DNA of 64,000 nt from Rhynchonema sp. JSB1_4. Lineage: Eukaryota > Nematoda > Chromadorea > Monhysterida > Xyalidae. This document shows, one piece after another, positions 25,701 to 37,012 of this stretch. A program made the translations under genes and the position numbers. The notes below the pieces were generated by a model that worked only from the letters and a program-made list of their open reading frames with translations, did not search any database and had not been told where the DNA came from. The stretch covers positions 1-64,000 of the forward strand of contig JASAMV010002592.1 of NCBI GenBank assembly GCA_030248065.1. Reading direction: 5' to 3'. Numbering within the stretch: the stretch's first letter is position 1; the number at the start of each line of letters is the position of its first letter.

Positions 25701-27014
25701 TAGTTTCGCCGAGAATCACGGCCTCCTGCACCAGGGCCAAGCTGAACGGAACATTGCGATCAGCACGCATTTCGATACAAGCATCGCCTCCCCGCACTGA
25801 AAAACTGTCGAAGGTAGTTGACCACAGTCAAGAAGCCATGCGGTTGATTGGAGCGACCCCTTTCCCTTTTCCAGCGAGACGGAATAAAGCAACATTGGAA
25901 AGAGCACGGGAGACCCCTACGCACGCCGCGTCGGAAACAACATTCCAACTTACACGCAACGTTCAGTGATCCAAGTTCATCGGTTATCTCCTTCTCACGC
26001 TTGGCGGCCGTTGCGTAACACGATCGTTGGGGCCCCTTTGTCTTACCGCCACGTTTTGACGCCATGCTGTCCTGTGGTGTGTTCACAACTGCCGCAGATA
26101 AAAAAAGTTGCACGGGTGATCTCAGCAAATGGTATGCATCTATCTCATAGGGGCCAAGCCTTTCATCAGCGCCCACCCCGAAGCTTGCGCCCGCGGTGGC
26201 ACAGAAAAGAACCCGGCCTTGTTAACAGGCTTCCAAAAAGTTTATTTTTTACGAAAACGGCGCTTGATGCTAATTACTGGGGGTCCCACTCAGTGTAATA
26301 CCGCAAAAACCTAAATACAGCCCCCTCCCGAATAGAGCCCCCCCCGTAATACAGCCCCTCTCCAAAAAGGGGTCAGTGAATTAATAGAGCCCCCTCCTCC
26401 GGGATAGAGCCCCCCCAAGTAACATCCCCTATACAGTAGCGTATTAAGGCTTGATAGTTGTGGACAGGTACATTTATGGGGGTTCCCCATTTATGCACGT
26501 TTCTTGTTCCTTCAGAGCACGTAATACGCCTCTTATTCCCCAATAGATAGGAATAAATGCGAATAGAACGGAAAAAACATCCTTTCAAACCCCTTTTTAG
26601 GGGTTTTTGGGGGTGTTTCTGGAAACAATTTTTTCGGCTTCCGGTCAGTGAACTAATAGAGGCCCCCCCCGGCGTGATACCGGCCGGGGGTGGGGCCTGT
26701 GTGCAAATGGCAAAGAAGAATGTAACGTAAAAGCAATTCAACTGAAACTCGTGCACGGGAGGCGAATTGAGTGTTGTGGTCTCGAAACCCATTCCCACCA
26801 TGTTCGCGGTTCCGCCCACTGTCATGCGGGACACACGACCAACCTCGTCTTGTTCCAAATCCGGCAGGAATGTCGTCCCGGATGACTGGGCAACGACCAC
26901 GTCAGCAATTTGCGCTTCTGGTAGTAGATTTTCGGCAATTAGCTGATCGCAGAGCGCATTAAATGCTTCGTCAGAATCCGACAATTCGGTGTTATCCTTC
27001 ACAGGTGCATTCAT
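22766..27014 (-). CDS. 13-exon gene of about 698 residues, function unknown
   Basis: Exons in transcript order: 27014-26757, 26071-25954, 25796-25689, 25618-25419, 25307-25182, 24930-24742, 24460-24326, 24214-24013, 23863-23746, 23713-23488, 23369-23195, 23063-22926, 22869-22766. All junctions keep frame and total 2097 bases including stop. The N-terminal exon is acidic (LSDSDEAFNALCDQLIAENL); the second is basic (SKRGGKTKGPQRSCYATAAK); the middle has leucine-rich stretches (ELESLVISDLQ); the C-terminal part looks like beta strands (YVRVALTITISDKP, LDLVILCEVDCDDNQ). The long first intron holds a CCGTAAAAACC-family copy. The exon 11 start is the weakest boundary, and the first exon could instead belong to a separate gene. 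It is divergent from the RING gene, 289 bases away. No family recognised. Confidence 0.68.
26301..26431. mobile_element. CCGTAAAAACC-family copy in an intron
   Basis: It starts CCGCAAAAACCTAAATACAG after TA and ends aacatccccta before TA, nearly collinear with 13426-13545. Further family-like motifs (cagtgaactaatagaggcccc) at 26644-26690 suggest a larger broken copy. It lies in the first intron of the 13-exon - strand gene. Confidence 0.6.
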
Positions 27015-27303
27015 TCGTCGAAAACCGAAAAACAATTCTAATCAGACGAAACGAGCCCAGTGAAATGACGGCAGTTTTTCCTAGAAAAAAACAGGTTGTA
27101 AGAGGTGCAGGTTTTCTCTGACATTAGGTTCGGCCTCGGCTACGCACTTTCCCGAAACGCATTCTGTCCCCGCATTTCATGCAATGCGTCAATTTTCTCA
27201 ATTCTAAACCATGCGTTGAGTCAATTTCAGCGAAGGAGGATTGGACAACAAACACCGGACGCCGCACGCAACACAGAATCCACTTCGATTCGGTTTGCGC
27301 CAG
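27015..27303. promoter_or_regulatory. Probable shared bidirectional promoter region
   Basis: Only 289 bases separate the start codons of the 13-exon - strand gene and the + strand RING gene. No TATA box is obvious. A shared promoter is inferred purely from this head-to-head arrangement. Confidence 0.45.
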
Positions 27304-30300
27304 ATGGCCGATTCGAAATTCGCAGTGCTACGCGCGTACGACGCAAAGCTTTTCGATTGCATCTCATGCGCCATTTGTTTGGAAATTTTCACCAATCCCA
27401 AAACGCTGCCATGTGGACACACGTTTTGTGCCGTGAGTTCATGCAAATGCTTTCACAATAACAGCGGTGTTTACGATGCCAATAACGATATCACCAATGG
27501 GGTGCCAAGCAGAGGTTGCAATGGGGTCGGGTTTAATCGGCCCGCCCGACCAGTGTTGAAGGTGGGGGGGGGGGGGGGGTTGGGGGGGGGGGTGGCCCCC
27601 CCCAGTACAGTAGATATCCCCCCCTCGCCTGGTACAGTAGGTATCCCCCTCCCCCCGATGTTTGGCATGGTACAGCAGGTATCCCCCCGATTTTCACCCC
27701 GATACGGTAGGTATCCCCCCCGATTTTGCCCCAAAAGTGCCCGGTTTTAGTGCAAAATCAGTGGTTTTTACCTCAAATTACCCGAAATTCGCGCGCTACG
27801 CGCGCAAATACTACGTCCCCCCCTCAACCCCCCCCTAGGTACATACCCCCCCCCCCCCCCCCGGCCATCGGCTCTGGTACAGTAGGTATCCCCCCCTCTC
27901 CTAGCGCGGTACAGTAGGTTTCCCCCCCTCCAGAGTATCTCCAACATTGCACCCGACAGAAGCCAGGAATTTTTCAACTTTTTAGAAAAATTCTCAGTTT
28001 TCGCCGCTTGAAATTTGGCTCACGGGGCCGGGCCGGGTCCCACCGAGTTCGAACCAAAAAAACGCGGGGCGGGCCGGATCGATCCCCAGCCCCTGACCGG
28101 ACCCGGTCGGGTCGAACGGGACTCTTCGTTGATCGGGCCGGGCGGGCAATTTTACCCGGCCGATTTCCGATCTCCGGCTTGTTTGGGTTTGTTTAGGGTA
28201 AAATAATGTAAAATCACTTCGTTAAGAAGTGCGTATCTCAGGACCAGTTGATTCAGACGATCGACATCCGCAAATTACCTTTATCTTAATTCCTCCGACA
28301 TTTTCCACAGAAATGCATCTCGGCGGCGACCAGACATTCCACTCTACGGGACGAAATGCAAACCGGGGTTAGGAGTGTCTCATGCACACAATTTAAACAC
28401 CAACCCAGAATTTCTTAAATGTTTCGATGGCGAACACACATATCACAAAATGAACGAATTACGGTTACAGATGACCCAGTGCCCAGAGTGCCGTGATCTG
28501 CATGAGATTGCCAGCGCCGATTTGCGGACGAACACTTCCTTGAGTGGCATCACAGATCGACTGCTAACTGAAGAGGGTGGTCTACATAAGAATCTGTGAG
28601 TTTTTGAAGTATGGCAATGGGGACAAATGATGGGTGCCATGTCACGGTGACCCCGGTACCACGTAACATGTAGTAGAAACACAAACCCCAAACGGATGGT
28701 GATGTTAGCTGGACGAGAGTGCGGGTTGTACCTCCGGGGAAAATTCCAGCAGTGTTCCATCAAAACAAATAGTTTGCTGAAGAATTGATGTTGCGATCGA
28801 GATGGGACGGGAATTCACGAGGAAAGGCCCAATTCCTCTCGCATTACCGTCGCCCCATTTCGACGCAAACGGTTGTGCATACGTGCGTAAAACAATGAAA
28901 TAATAATTTCGTTGCGGGTTCGGTGTCGATGCATCGACAAAAAAAGGATATAGGTAATTCGTCTGTGTATGGCAGTTGGTTTTCCAGAGACCATAGAATG
29001 TCGAACGATAACCAGGGTCGCGAACAATTTCAGGCACGCATGCACATGCGGTCGTGTCGATCACATCGATAATTTCTACATGGGCGCGACGTTTTTCGAC
29101 CGGTGCTCGCAATGTGCACTGACGATCACGAAGCAAAGCAACCAAACGATAGACTCGATTCGCCAAATGCCGTCGGACGACTGTGAAGCCGCGAGAAATC
29201 GCACGTCAATTTTTAACATTATCTCGGGCAGCGTTGCTCCGTGTCCCCACGCCTGTAGCAAAATACGTATTCTACGGTGTATTTGGCATAATCTAGAGCC
29301 AACTTTGTACGCACAGTTTTCAATTCACAGCCAATGCCCCCTCCCCCCAATCGAAGCGCACGGGTAGCCGGTGAGACTGGTATTGTGTCCAAATGACAGC
29401 AGTATTGTGGGTGCTATGTATTTTCCGCTGGCAACACCGAAATCACCGTGTTTGCAACCGATTTTCGCGACGTAGTGCGTGTACATCAAACAGTGTTTCT
29501 ACGGGTGTCTGGTCATTGTTGGTTGGTTTATCGCTCTCAGTGACGCATAAAACCATGCACGTAAATTAGTGATAGAAGCACAGTTACAAGACCGGGTGGG
29601 ACAATTATTGTTGTGGTCATTGTCATTGTCTGGTCATTGTTGTTGCTATTTAAAAAGTATGTGTGCGTTACGATGCGACTCGTTAGGTCCAGCCGTGGGG
29701 TGGCGCTTGTGTCGGAAGGTCAGCACTACAGCGGTTATATGCCGCTCAATTCTCAATCTTGCAGACTTTCTAAGCCCAGGAGCGATTGAAAAGAAGAAGG
29801 CCGAAATGCGCTCAGACATTCAGGAATTGTGTCAGAGCATCATCCGTGAAATTACAACCACCGGTGTCAAAAGGGATGTCGACCACCTGGCCGTGACGGC
29901 GGTTGGTTAACTAGGCGATTTAGTTTCGTACTGTGATGTAGACGCGGGCGCATAGATTCACGTCATCCCCAAGACCATTAGTGGACCGTGTTCTGAAGTA
30001 CAAACGGAACCGAAAAAAGCCCCTATTTCCTCTTACGCAACTTCTACATACAAGTGAATCGGCGCACAGGAGCGTATCCGCACGAATTTCGGCGTTTTCC
30101 ACTTCGCGACAAAGGACATGGACCCGGGTTGGAGATCGGCCGTGATGCGCGATTTGCGTGTTTTACAGGACGTGAAAGTTTTGCACGAATCTCTCGCAAA
30201 CAGAGGAGAAAGTCGGCTGCTGCGCAAGGTTAGGCACTGTCGCGGAAAAGCACTGTGAAAGGTGATAAGAAGTTTTGTCAGCGACTTGCGTGCAACGATT

Positions 30301-30699
30301 TCTTTAAAAAAATGAGCGTTGACACAGTTCCAAGAGTGAGAGAGTCATGCAAGTTGTCGCGTTGAACACATGGGGCAATTGCTAACATTCTCACCATTGA
30401 ACTAAGGGCGTGGCATTAAAGTCCAGTGTGAAGTGCGACCGAGAAACGAATCTCCAGATCACGTCATTTCCATCCCTAAACACAGTTTTGTACACCGTGA
30501 AATTTCAATGTGGACTACTTGCTTTCAGGTTGATCGCCTTTACGGTACATATGTGCGCTGGCGCAATCTGATGCCGTGGAATTCAGGCCCGCCTTCAAAC
30601 CGATACGACAGCTCGGATACATTCAGACCGGCGAGGCGTAGGCGCAATTACTGGAACATGAAATTCTACGCCGGACGTGATTTTTGGAAATCGATCTAA
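27304..30699 (+). CDS. RING-finger (TRIM-like) E3 ubiquitin ligase, 7 exons
   Basis: Exons 27304-27432, 28311-28367, 28471-28595, 29034-29182, 29765-29901, 30070-30228 and 30427-30699 join in frame to about 342 residues. The RING is assembled from exons 1-3: CAIC, LPCGHTFC, A-KC and then CPEC, a C3HC4 order, followed by ADLRTNTSLSGITDRLL as in TRIM-type ligases. Exon 4 has CTC...DRCSQC, a second zinc-binding pair pattern in the place of a B-box but not a standard one. Exons 5 and 6 are charged and helical, fitting a coiled coil. The last exon is Arg/Trp-rich and unlike the usual TRIM C-terminal domains. RING proteins bind E2 enzymes and transfer ubiquitin; the substrate is unknown. Intron 1 holds a CAGTGTTGGAGGT-family MITE. 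Confidence 0.75.
27551..27949 (+). mobile_element. CAGTGTTGGAGGT-family MITE, copy B, in RING gene intron 1
   Basis: Ends CAGTGTTGAAGGT / CTCCAACATTG with flanks CGCCCGAC (27543-27550) and CACCCGAC (27950-27957), 7 of 8 identical. Same ggtacagtaggtatccccc internal units as copies A and C. Confidence 0.87.
28015..28195. mobile_element. GC-rich MITE-like fragment
   Basis: gggccgggccggg / cccgaccg words resemble the arms of the 10039-10864 element. Ends were not identified. It lies in intron 1 of the RING gene. Confidence 0.4.
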
Positions 30700-31186
30700 C
30701 GCGCCCATTTAGGTTAACAGACTTCCGTCTGGTGTGCTGAACACAATAGACTCGATCCGGCTTCTTTGAACCTTTTCGAGATCTTTCTTCTTTCCTGTTG
30801 GAAACCATTGATCTACTTGTTGATTCGTTGAAACCGGTTGATTCCATGATAAAGAGATGAGAGCGTACCGAAATCGATGTTAGTTGATTTGGGTGTTGAT
30901 TGCGGTGGCCATAACAACCGATGTCGCGACCGTGACACTACTGAATGATGGATTCAAACCGGTTTTTTTCCCGGAATATCCACGTTTTTTTCATGAATGC
31001 TAACACCAGGTTATTTGTTTTTCGCGTGCATTTGTTTGTGCGTGACTCTTTTGCTTGTGGAACCACACGAAGGCCTCATGCAGGTCTGATCTCGTTTCGC
31101 GTTCTAGAACAACAGCTATTTTGGCTGCGGAGAGATTATCGGCAATCGAAACGTTTGTTCAAAATTAGATTCTTGCCTAATCGAGC
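30700..31186. other. Intergenic, no gene seen
   Basis: Short gap between two + strand genes; no exon is supportable. Confidence 0.45.
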
Positions 31187-32112
31187 ATGTTCGACTCAGA
31201 CGCCGACGAAAGCCTCGGCGACAGTGTCCTCAGCGACATCATCAAATTGTCTAAGGATACCACAGATCAGACACCCGGTCGTACAGCTGAGTCCGCTCTT
31301 GCATCGACCAGCGCCATTGAAGACAATGCCAGGCAGAGACCAGAAGCGCAGCGACCTGCGGGCACAAGCCAAGTGGACGGTCCGAGTTCGGCGCGCGAAA
31401 TTGCAAACCAGGTTTGTGAATAACCAAATCGATGGCTGCCGACGGGAAACGAAATGGAATTCGGCGCCCTCGCAATACGGAGCGGTCCCCAATTCGAAAT
31501 CGTGAACGGCCACACGTCTGCGAGAACACTTTAAGTAGATCAAACTTAGATCTCCCCAACCATTGGACCTTCACAGAATAAAAATACTACGTTTCGAAGT
31601 CACTCCAATCGTAATTACGGCAGCACTCACGCGTTAACACGATAATTCAATTCACAGAAAATACGTGACAACACGCACAAGGCATCGGGGCGTGATTCGT
31701 GTTTCGATCGCAGAGTACCCGTTGAGCTCCGCCACATTCGCGACGCTATTCAACGGAACGAGAAACTCGACCGATTTGAAGGATACGTTGTCACCGGGGT
31801 GAGACTTTGTCACGTTACCGTGGCGACACGCCGGTTAATGGGTTTCGCTTCACATATTAAGGGGATTCTCTCTCCAGTCCGCAGTTCCACGAACATGCAG
31901 GGGGGCTGGATTTGTTCCCTCCAACCACAACACCGACGGTCACAAAATTGCAGTACGAAGTCGTGGTGGTGATCGAAAACACAACACCATTGGTCGATGG
32001 GCAATGTACAATCACCTTCCATGACGCGTTGGATCCAGGAGTTTCAATGAGCTGCTATTTTTACACGGTGTGTCTGTGTATCACGTGTTTTTTTATATTG
32101 TATAACCTGTAG
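31187..32112 (+). CDS. 3-exon acidic protein with hydrophobic C-terminal tail
   Basis: Exons 31187-31411, 31658-31798 and 31885-32112 join in phase 0 to about 197 residues. The N-terminus is acidic and polar (MFDSDADESLGDSVLSDII), likely disordered. Exon 2 is charged. Exon 3 has a beta-rich stretch (VTKLQYEVVVVIENTTPLV) and ends in a hydrophobic segment YTVCLCITCFFILYNL, compatible with a tail anchor. A second acceptor 10 bases upstream (after tctctccag) would read exon 3 in a different frame and end at SRGGDRKHNTIGRWAMYNHL; which is used cannot be decided here. No family recognised. Confidence 0.55.
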
Positions 32113-32404
32113 AAAGTTTGATTGTTCGGGGTGCGGAAGTAAATGTTAGACACGGCAGCTTTTTTTCTGGGGGATGGGGAAGTCGCACCTTTTCATCGCT
32201 GTCGCCTTTTTGTTGACAAAAGGAATCCCGAAATCCATGCATCGAGTTTTTATCAACCGGGTCAGAACGGACAAATAGAATAACAAACACTGTGCAACCG
32301 GTACGAAAGCTCCTAGGAATCAATAAGTGGCTTATTACGCGTCGCAAAGGCAACAGCGTCAACTGACATTACTACTAAAGACCAGCGATTTACTCACAAT
32401 CGGT

Positions 32405-34056
32405 TCAAGCGTTAACGACACGCATCACACATTCGTTTTGGTCAAAAAAGTTTTCGTTTGCTTGTGGTCCGTCCAGATACAAATACGCATACTGCTCCCA
32501 CGGCTCTGCGGAATTCTCGCAAAAAAAGGACTCATCGCCCGACACTGTCATTTGAAAAAAACCGCCGACATAGTGATGTTGACCGACAAAGGCAGTATTC
32601 CTGGAATCAATATCCAAAACAATCACGGGATCCACAACATCGCGACGTTCACGTTTGGACGGTGGTTCCGTCAAACATGGGACCGCCGTCGTTTGAATCA
32701 ATGCACCTCGCAGCATCGACAAGTGCGTGCTGCGGTTACCGCGTGGCCGGCGGCTGACACCGGGGATGGCACAAACGTCGAAAATGGGCTGTAAAGACGG
32801 TAGTGCTTTATCACCTGCCGCCTAATCGTTAAAACTTTTTTTTAAAAAATCGTTTTTTTAAAAACGAGACGATTTTTTTAAAAAAGACCGTTTTCGCTGA
32901 TTTCCACGCTGTATGCAACTAAGACAATGAACTCCTAAAGTTTGGTAACGCAGAAGATATGGAGAACCGTGAGATTTTAATTGATCATTTTGAGCGACCG
33001 GACCAGATTAAACATCCGTTTGCTTCATTGGGTTACATTCTGTTTACGTCTCGGACACCAAAGATCGGTTACCCATGGCTTCGCGTAGCTCCATTGGTAG
33101 CGATATGTCACACCAGCGTAGTCGTACAAGAAGACCGTGTCACGCGTTTCATTGAGCAAAATGTCGCCGTTGAAATCGGGTATCTAGAAATATAATACCG
33201 TCCATTCATGCCCATGACACTATGATTTCACCGGGCAACAGCGGTATGTACAGCCCCGTCCTCCAGAACAATCCGTTACGATGACGCTTTTAAGGCCTTA
33301 TGGAATATGTCCATATTATCACAGTGTTCAGCCCCGTCACATCGCTAAACCGTTTTGAAAGTCCGTTTTACCGAGAACGTGCCGTTTGACATCGTCGGCT
33401 AACCCGCTCACGCGCGCCAACAGAAATTCCCGCATAAAACAAAATCTAACCGTGCAAACCGCGCCGGTGGGAAAACGCATGTCGAAGACACGAAATCCAT
33501 AATAACCGTCGGCGATGTAGATTTTGTTGTCGCATACCACCGTTTTGTTCCGTTCGATGCAGCCGTAACCCTTTGCAATTGTAAGGCACGGCTCTTCGGG
33601 TTTTACCTGATAAACATTGTTTGTTTCGGTTTTTTGTTCAAGGACGTAAAGTATACAATTTCGACAGTCAATTTTGAGCGGCACACATACGGACGGAAAG
33701 TCGTAAACGGCCAGGTCGTGGTTGATTTTCGCGAGCATTCGTCCCTCCAGCGCATCGACGAACAACACGCGACTGCCCACAGCAAACTTGTTGTGATCTG
33801 CGTATCCCTGCGTCATGGGCTCTGTGGATCTCGATGCGATATCCCACACGGTGTATCTTCCGTTATAACCACAGGCCACGACGTATTGCGGACAGGGCCA
33901 TCGAACCTCGGCACAGGAACAATCGTCGCCACTGAGCACGGAATGTGTTGGAAATTCCTGCAAGGTGTTTGAGTCCGTGCACTTCGATTGTTCATGACCG
34001 ATAGGTGGGAAGGGAAAAATGGCGGACCCCGGCGCACAGCACACCGAGCTGTTCTA
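32405..34056 (-). CDS. WD-repeat-like beta-propeller protein, exons partly resolved
   Basis: The main exon opens after an acceptor (tttttgttag) at about 34056 and stays open to a stop at 33337, about 240 codons, the longest protein-like frame in the window. It contains VACGYNGRYTVWDIASR and CDNKIYIADGYYGFRVFDMR, both shaped like WD-repeat strands ending in Trp-Asp or Phe-Asp. Downstream exons with similar character lie at about 33189-33082 (TRDTVFLYDYAGVTYRYQW) and 32722-32405 (IVLDIDSRNTAFVGQHHYV), implying that the 33337 stop may be skipped by splicing. An upstream exon about 34370-34190 (GIDGMFVAKSNYQTVSMVEI) is likely. Propellers are usually protein-binding scaffolds; a more exact role cannot be given. 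Confidence 0.5.
32833..32892. repeat. A/T-rich palindromic cluster
   Basis: Runs of TTTTTTTAAAAA flank two facing cgtttttttaaaaacg / cgatttttttaaaaaa units and can fold as hairpins. It lies just upstream of the low-coordinate exons of the propeller gene's territory. Confidence 0.7.
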
Positions 34057-34099
34057 ACAAAAACTGTCTGGCGTGCACCAGAGCTATCGGTGTGCACAA

Positions 34100-34172
34100 T
34101 ACCCAATACCCAATACCACGGTATTGGTATTGGGTCTAATTCTGGTATTGGGTATTGGGTATTGGTATTGGG
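34100..34172. repeat. CCAATACC/GGTATTGG foldback minisatellite, copy 1
   Basis: A short array of caataccc units is followed by ggtattgg units, so it is self-complementary. It ends in tattgggtgtcaaaagtgg, a tail shared with copy 2 at 34958-35300. It sits upstream of the propeller main exon, probably in its intron. Confidence 0.85.
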
Positions 34173-34437
34173 TGTCAAAAGTGGTATTTGCCACGCACCA
34201 CGGTTGATCCCTCCGAAGCGATGATTTCGACCATTGACACAGTTTGGTAATTGCTCTTCGCAACAAACATTCCGTCGATCCCAAGCGGTTTCGCCGCCAA
34301 CCACTCGTCATTCGTCGATGAAGCCCAATTATAATCGAATTCCATCAACCCCATCGGTCTGTATCGTCGGTAGAGCGTCGGTGTCGTGGAACGCACACAT
34401 GGCACCGTCCGTTGTCGATTCATCGAATAAAGACTAT

Positions 34438-36534
34438 ATGTTAGATGCTCATTCCTCCTCCCAACACGTAGTGCCTGAATTTAATTACAAAGTTCAATCC
34501 ATCGCTCTGTCTCGAAAGGTCGCAGCGAGCGCAACGCCCGATATCATCAATTTTTTCGGGGGGGGTGGACTTTTAACAGAAAATCTTGATTTTCAGGCTA
34601 ACTTTCTCAAATTTCCCTACTGTTCTCTAAACTAGTACGAACGTCCGCGACTTCCCTGGTATTTTTCAACAAAAAAAACCGTGATGTTTTGATCAAGAAA
34701 TTGCTTGAAAATAGTGTGAGCCGAAGAAGTCGAAAAAATCACGCGGGGCGGACTAAAAGGGACTTTTTTTCAAGTCGGGCCCGGCTGGGACGGGCCCAGC
34801 TGTGTATCCTGTCGGGCCGAGCTAACCCGATCTGATCCGCATCTGTGTTGCCGTTCTCTTACTTTGGCCCGTGCATCATTGTCTAAGTCGGTGACTCGCA
34901 CAACATCATTTCATAAGAGGCGTAGGGTGACAGTTCCTTCCCGGGCCGGGAAGAACCCAATACCAAACCAACACCGAACCCAATACCAACCCAATACCAG
35001 ACCAAAAACCCAATACCAAACCAATACTAAGACCAATACCCAATACCCAATACCAACACCAATGCAATACCCAATACTCAATACCAATACCAAACCAATA
35101 CCAAACCCAATACCATACCAGGCACTTCAGTAGTATTGATTCGGTATTGGGTATTGGTATTGGTATTGGGTCTCGCCCGGTATCGGTTTTGGGTATTGGT
35201 GTTGGCTCCCCAAATCGGTATTGGTATTGGGTATTGGGTATTGGTACAGGGCGGGTATTGGTATTGGGTATTGGTATTGGGTGTCAAAAGTGGCATTGTG
35301 CCCAGGCCTAGTAGATGGCGATGCTTTTTCCAGGACGTTTTCCCCATTCTACCCGAATGCGCGAAACACGGGGAAGTGGTACGCATTCCCGACCTACGGA
35401 TTCAATCCGATCTGCAAGGGGTCGCCAAGCTAGCCCACTGTTCCGTGATCATTCCGATCAACGCGAAGGAAGACAACGTTGAAACGCACAGGACACGCGT
35501 CAAATTTGTTCGTGAATTTTACCGCGAGGTTGGTACAAAATGGTCACAACACTCTCATACGCTGATAATCAGCCCAGGTTTGACGCGTTCGGGTGGGCCC
35601 CACTGTCGAAATAGCCACCCAGCCCGTCACGAGGCGGCTGCGCAACGATATCTTGATTCGAATTCAGTTTTTCGAGCACTTTTCCAACTAAAGTGGGAAA
35701 GGTTGGGAAGTGTGTGGACATACTGCGCCATTGGATCTCATTAGTGTTGGAGGTGGGGGGGTTTGGGGGGGGGGTAGCCCCCCCCCCAGTACAGTAGGTA
35801 TCCCCCCCTCGCGTGGTACAGTACGTATCCCCCCCCCCGATGTTTGGCATGGTACAGCAGGTATCCCCCCCCCCCGATTTTCACCCCGGTACAGTAGGTA
35901 TCCCCCCCCGATTTTGCCTCAAAAGTGCCAATTTTCGACCAAAACGGCCGAAATTAGTGCAAAATCAGTGTTTTTTTACCTCAAATTACCCGAAATTCGC
36001 GCGCTACGCGCGCAAATACTACGTTTTCACACGATTCCACACATAATAAACATATAAAAAATTTTCACCCCGAAACCTAACCCCCCCTCCCAACCCCCCC
36101 CCCCCCCCAAACCCCCCCCCCCTAGGTACATAACCCCCCCCGGGCCACCGGGTCTGGTGCAGTAGGTATTCCCCCCTCTCCGAGCGTGCTACAGTAGGTA
36201 TCCCCCCCTCCAGAGTACCTCCAACACTGGATCTCATCGAAGAATTCAGATATCGGACTGGGACGACGGGAGCCCGTGGTGGACTGAATTGTGATTCCGA
36301 GGCGGTTTCGCACCCCCGACAACAGGGCAGCGCGAAAATAATGTTTTCTTCCACAGGACGGTCTCGTGAAATCGATAAACGGTGAAGACTGTCTGTGGTC
36401 TCAATGTTATCCGTCCAAGAAGCCGCCTGAGTCACCTCGCAGTGAAACAAACCCTGGCGGTGCAAGACCGGGTGCGCCGTTACCGACAACGTTGGAACGG
36501 GTGCGGTTGAACGAAATGTGGTTACATGTGGCCT
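34438..36534 (+). CDS. Possible multi-exon + strand gene, poorly resolved
   Basis: Three protein-like exons can be seen. A possible first exon starts at ATG 34438 (MLDAHSSSQHVVPEFNYKVQ). A better one runs 35335-35575 after acceptor tttttccag and reads VAKLAHCSVIIPINAKEDN and VKFVREFYREVGTKW. A last exon starts at about 36355 after cttccacag and ends at stop 36532-36534 with TLERVRLNEMWLHVA. How they join is unsettled because a foldback minisatellite and a MITE lie between them. No family recognised. Confidence 0.35.
34958..35300. repeat. CCAATACC/GGTATTGG foldback minisatellite, copy 2
   Basis: About 160 bases of ccaatacc-type units (34958-35118) are followed after a short centre by about 150 bases of ggtattgg units (35138-35285), ending in the same tattgggtgtcaaaagtgg tail as copy 1. 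The whole can fold into a long hairpin. Confidence 0.9.
35742..36229 (+). mobile_element. CAGTGTTGGAGGT-family MITE, copy C
   Basis: Ends TAGTGTTGGAGGT / ACCTCCAACACTG, with exact 8-base duplication GATCTCAT at 35734-35741 and 36230-36237. The first base of the left end has changed to T. Removing the element and one duplication reconnects a continuous open frame across the site. Confidence 0.93.
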
Positions 36535-36814
36535 AAAATGTTTCAGTCGCGTTTCTTAATTAATGCATAGCCATCCACAGCTTTGACGCTGGACGGTGGC
36601 CAGTTGTCCGTGCGAGGTATCGACCTAGATTCATCATACCTGCCGTGCCCAAACAATCTATCCAGAATTTCCAGGCTAAAACACCACCTCGTTTGCAAGT
36701 TTTTACATTTTCAATCTTTAAAAAAATCCGTCTCCCGACTTGGCGATACTGTCGAAGCTGAAATGATCTGCACAGTGCAACAAAATTGAAAGAGGAGCTT
36801 ATATCCCAACTCAG

Positions 36815-37012
36815 ATCTACGCTACCATTCAACTGGCCACGGTCGAAAACGAAACCGACACGTTTTACGGCATCTCTCTGCGTGACATATGCCGTCAACT
36901 GCCTGATCTGGAGCCCGCCGTCATCAAAACCAATGTCGAAAAGCTTGTCGCTTCGCGCCGGATCCACAAAGGCGTGATACCAGGCACATTCCGCACGGCA
37001 CTGTTCTTGTGA
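36815..37012 (+). CDS. Terminal exon with a winged-helix-like domain
   Basis: After the acceptor ccaactcag a phase-0 exon of 65 codons ends at TGA 37010-37012. It reads GISLRDICRQLPDLEP, then IKTNVEKLVASRRIHKG, then FRTA. This spacing (helix, DI..QL, I...V..L, basic turn, final strand) resembles small winged-helix domains such as the C-terminal domain of replication protein A subunit 2, but identity is not proven. Upstream exons are uncertain; a candidate after cacag at 36580 (LTLDGGQLSVRG or an alternative frame) could not be joined with confidence. Confidence 0.45.
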   Translation: MYATIQLATVENETDTFYGISLRDICRQLPDLEPAVIKTNVEKLVASRRIHKGVIPGTFRTALFL

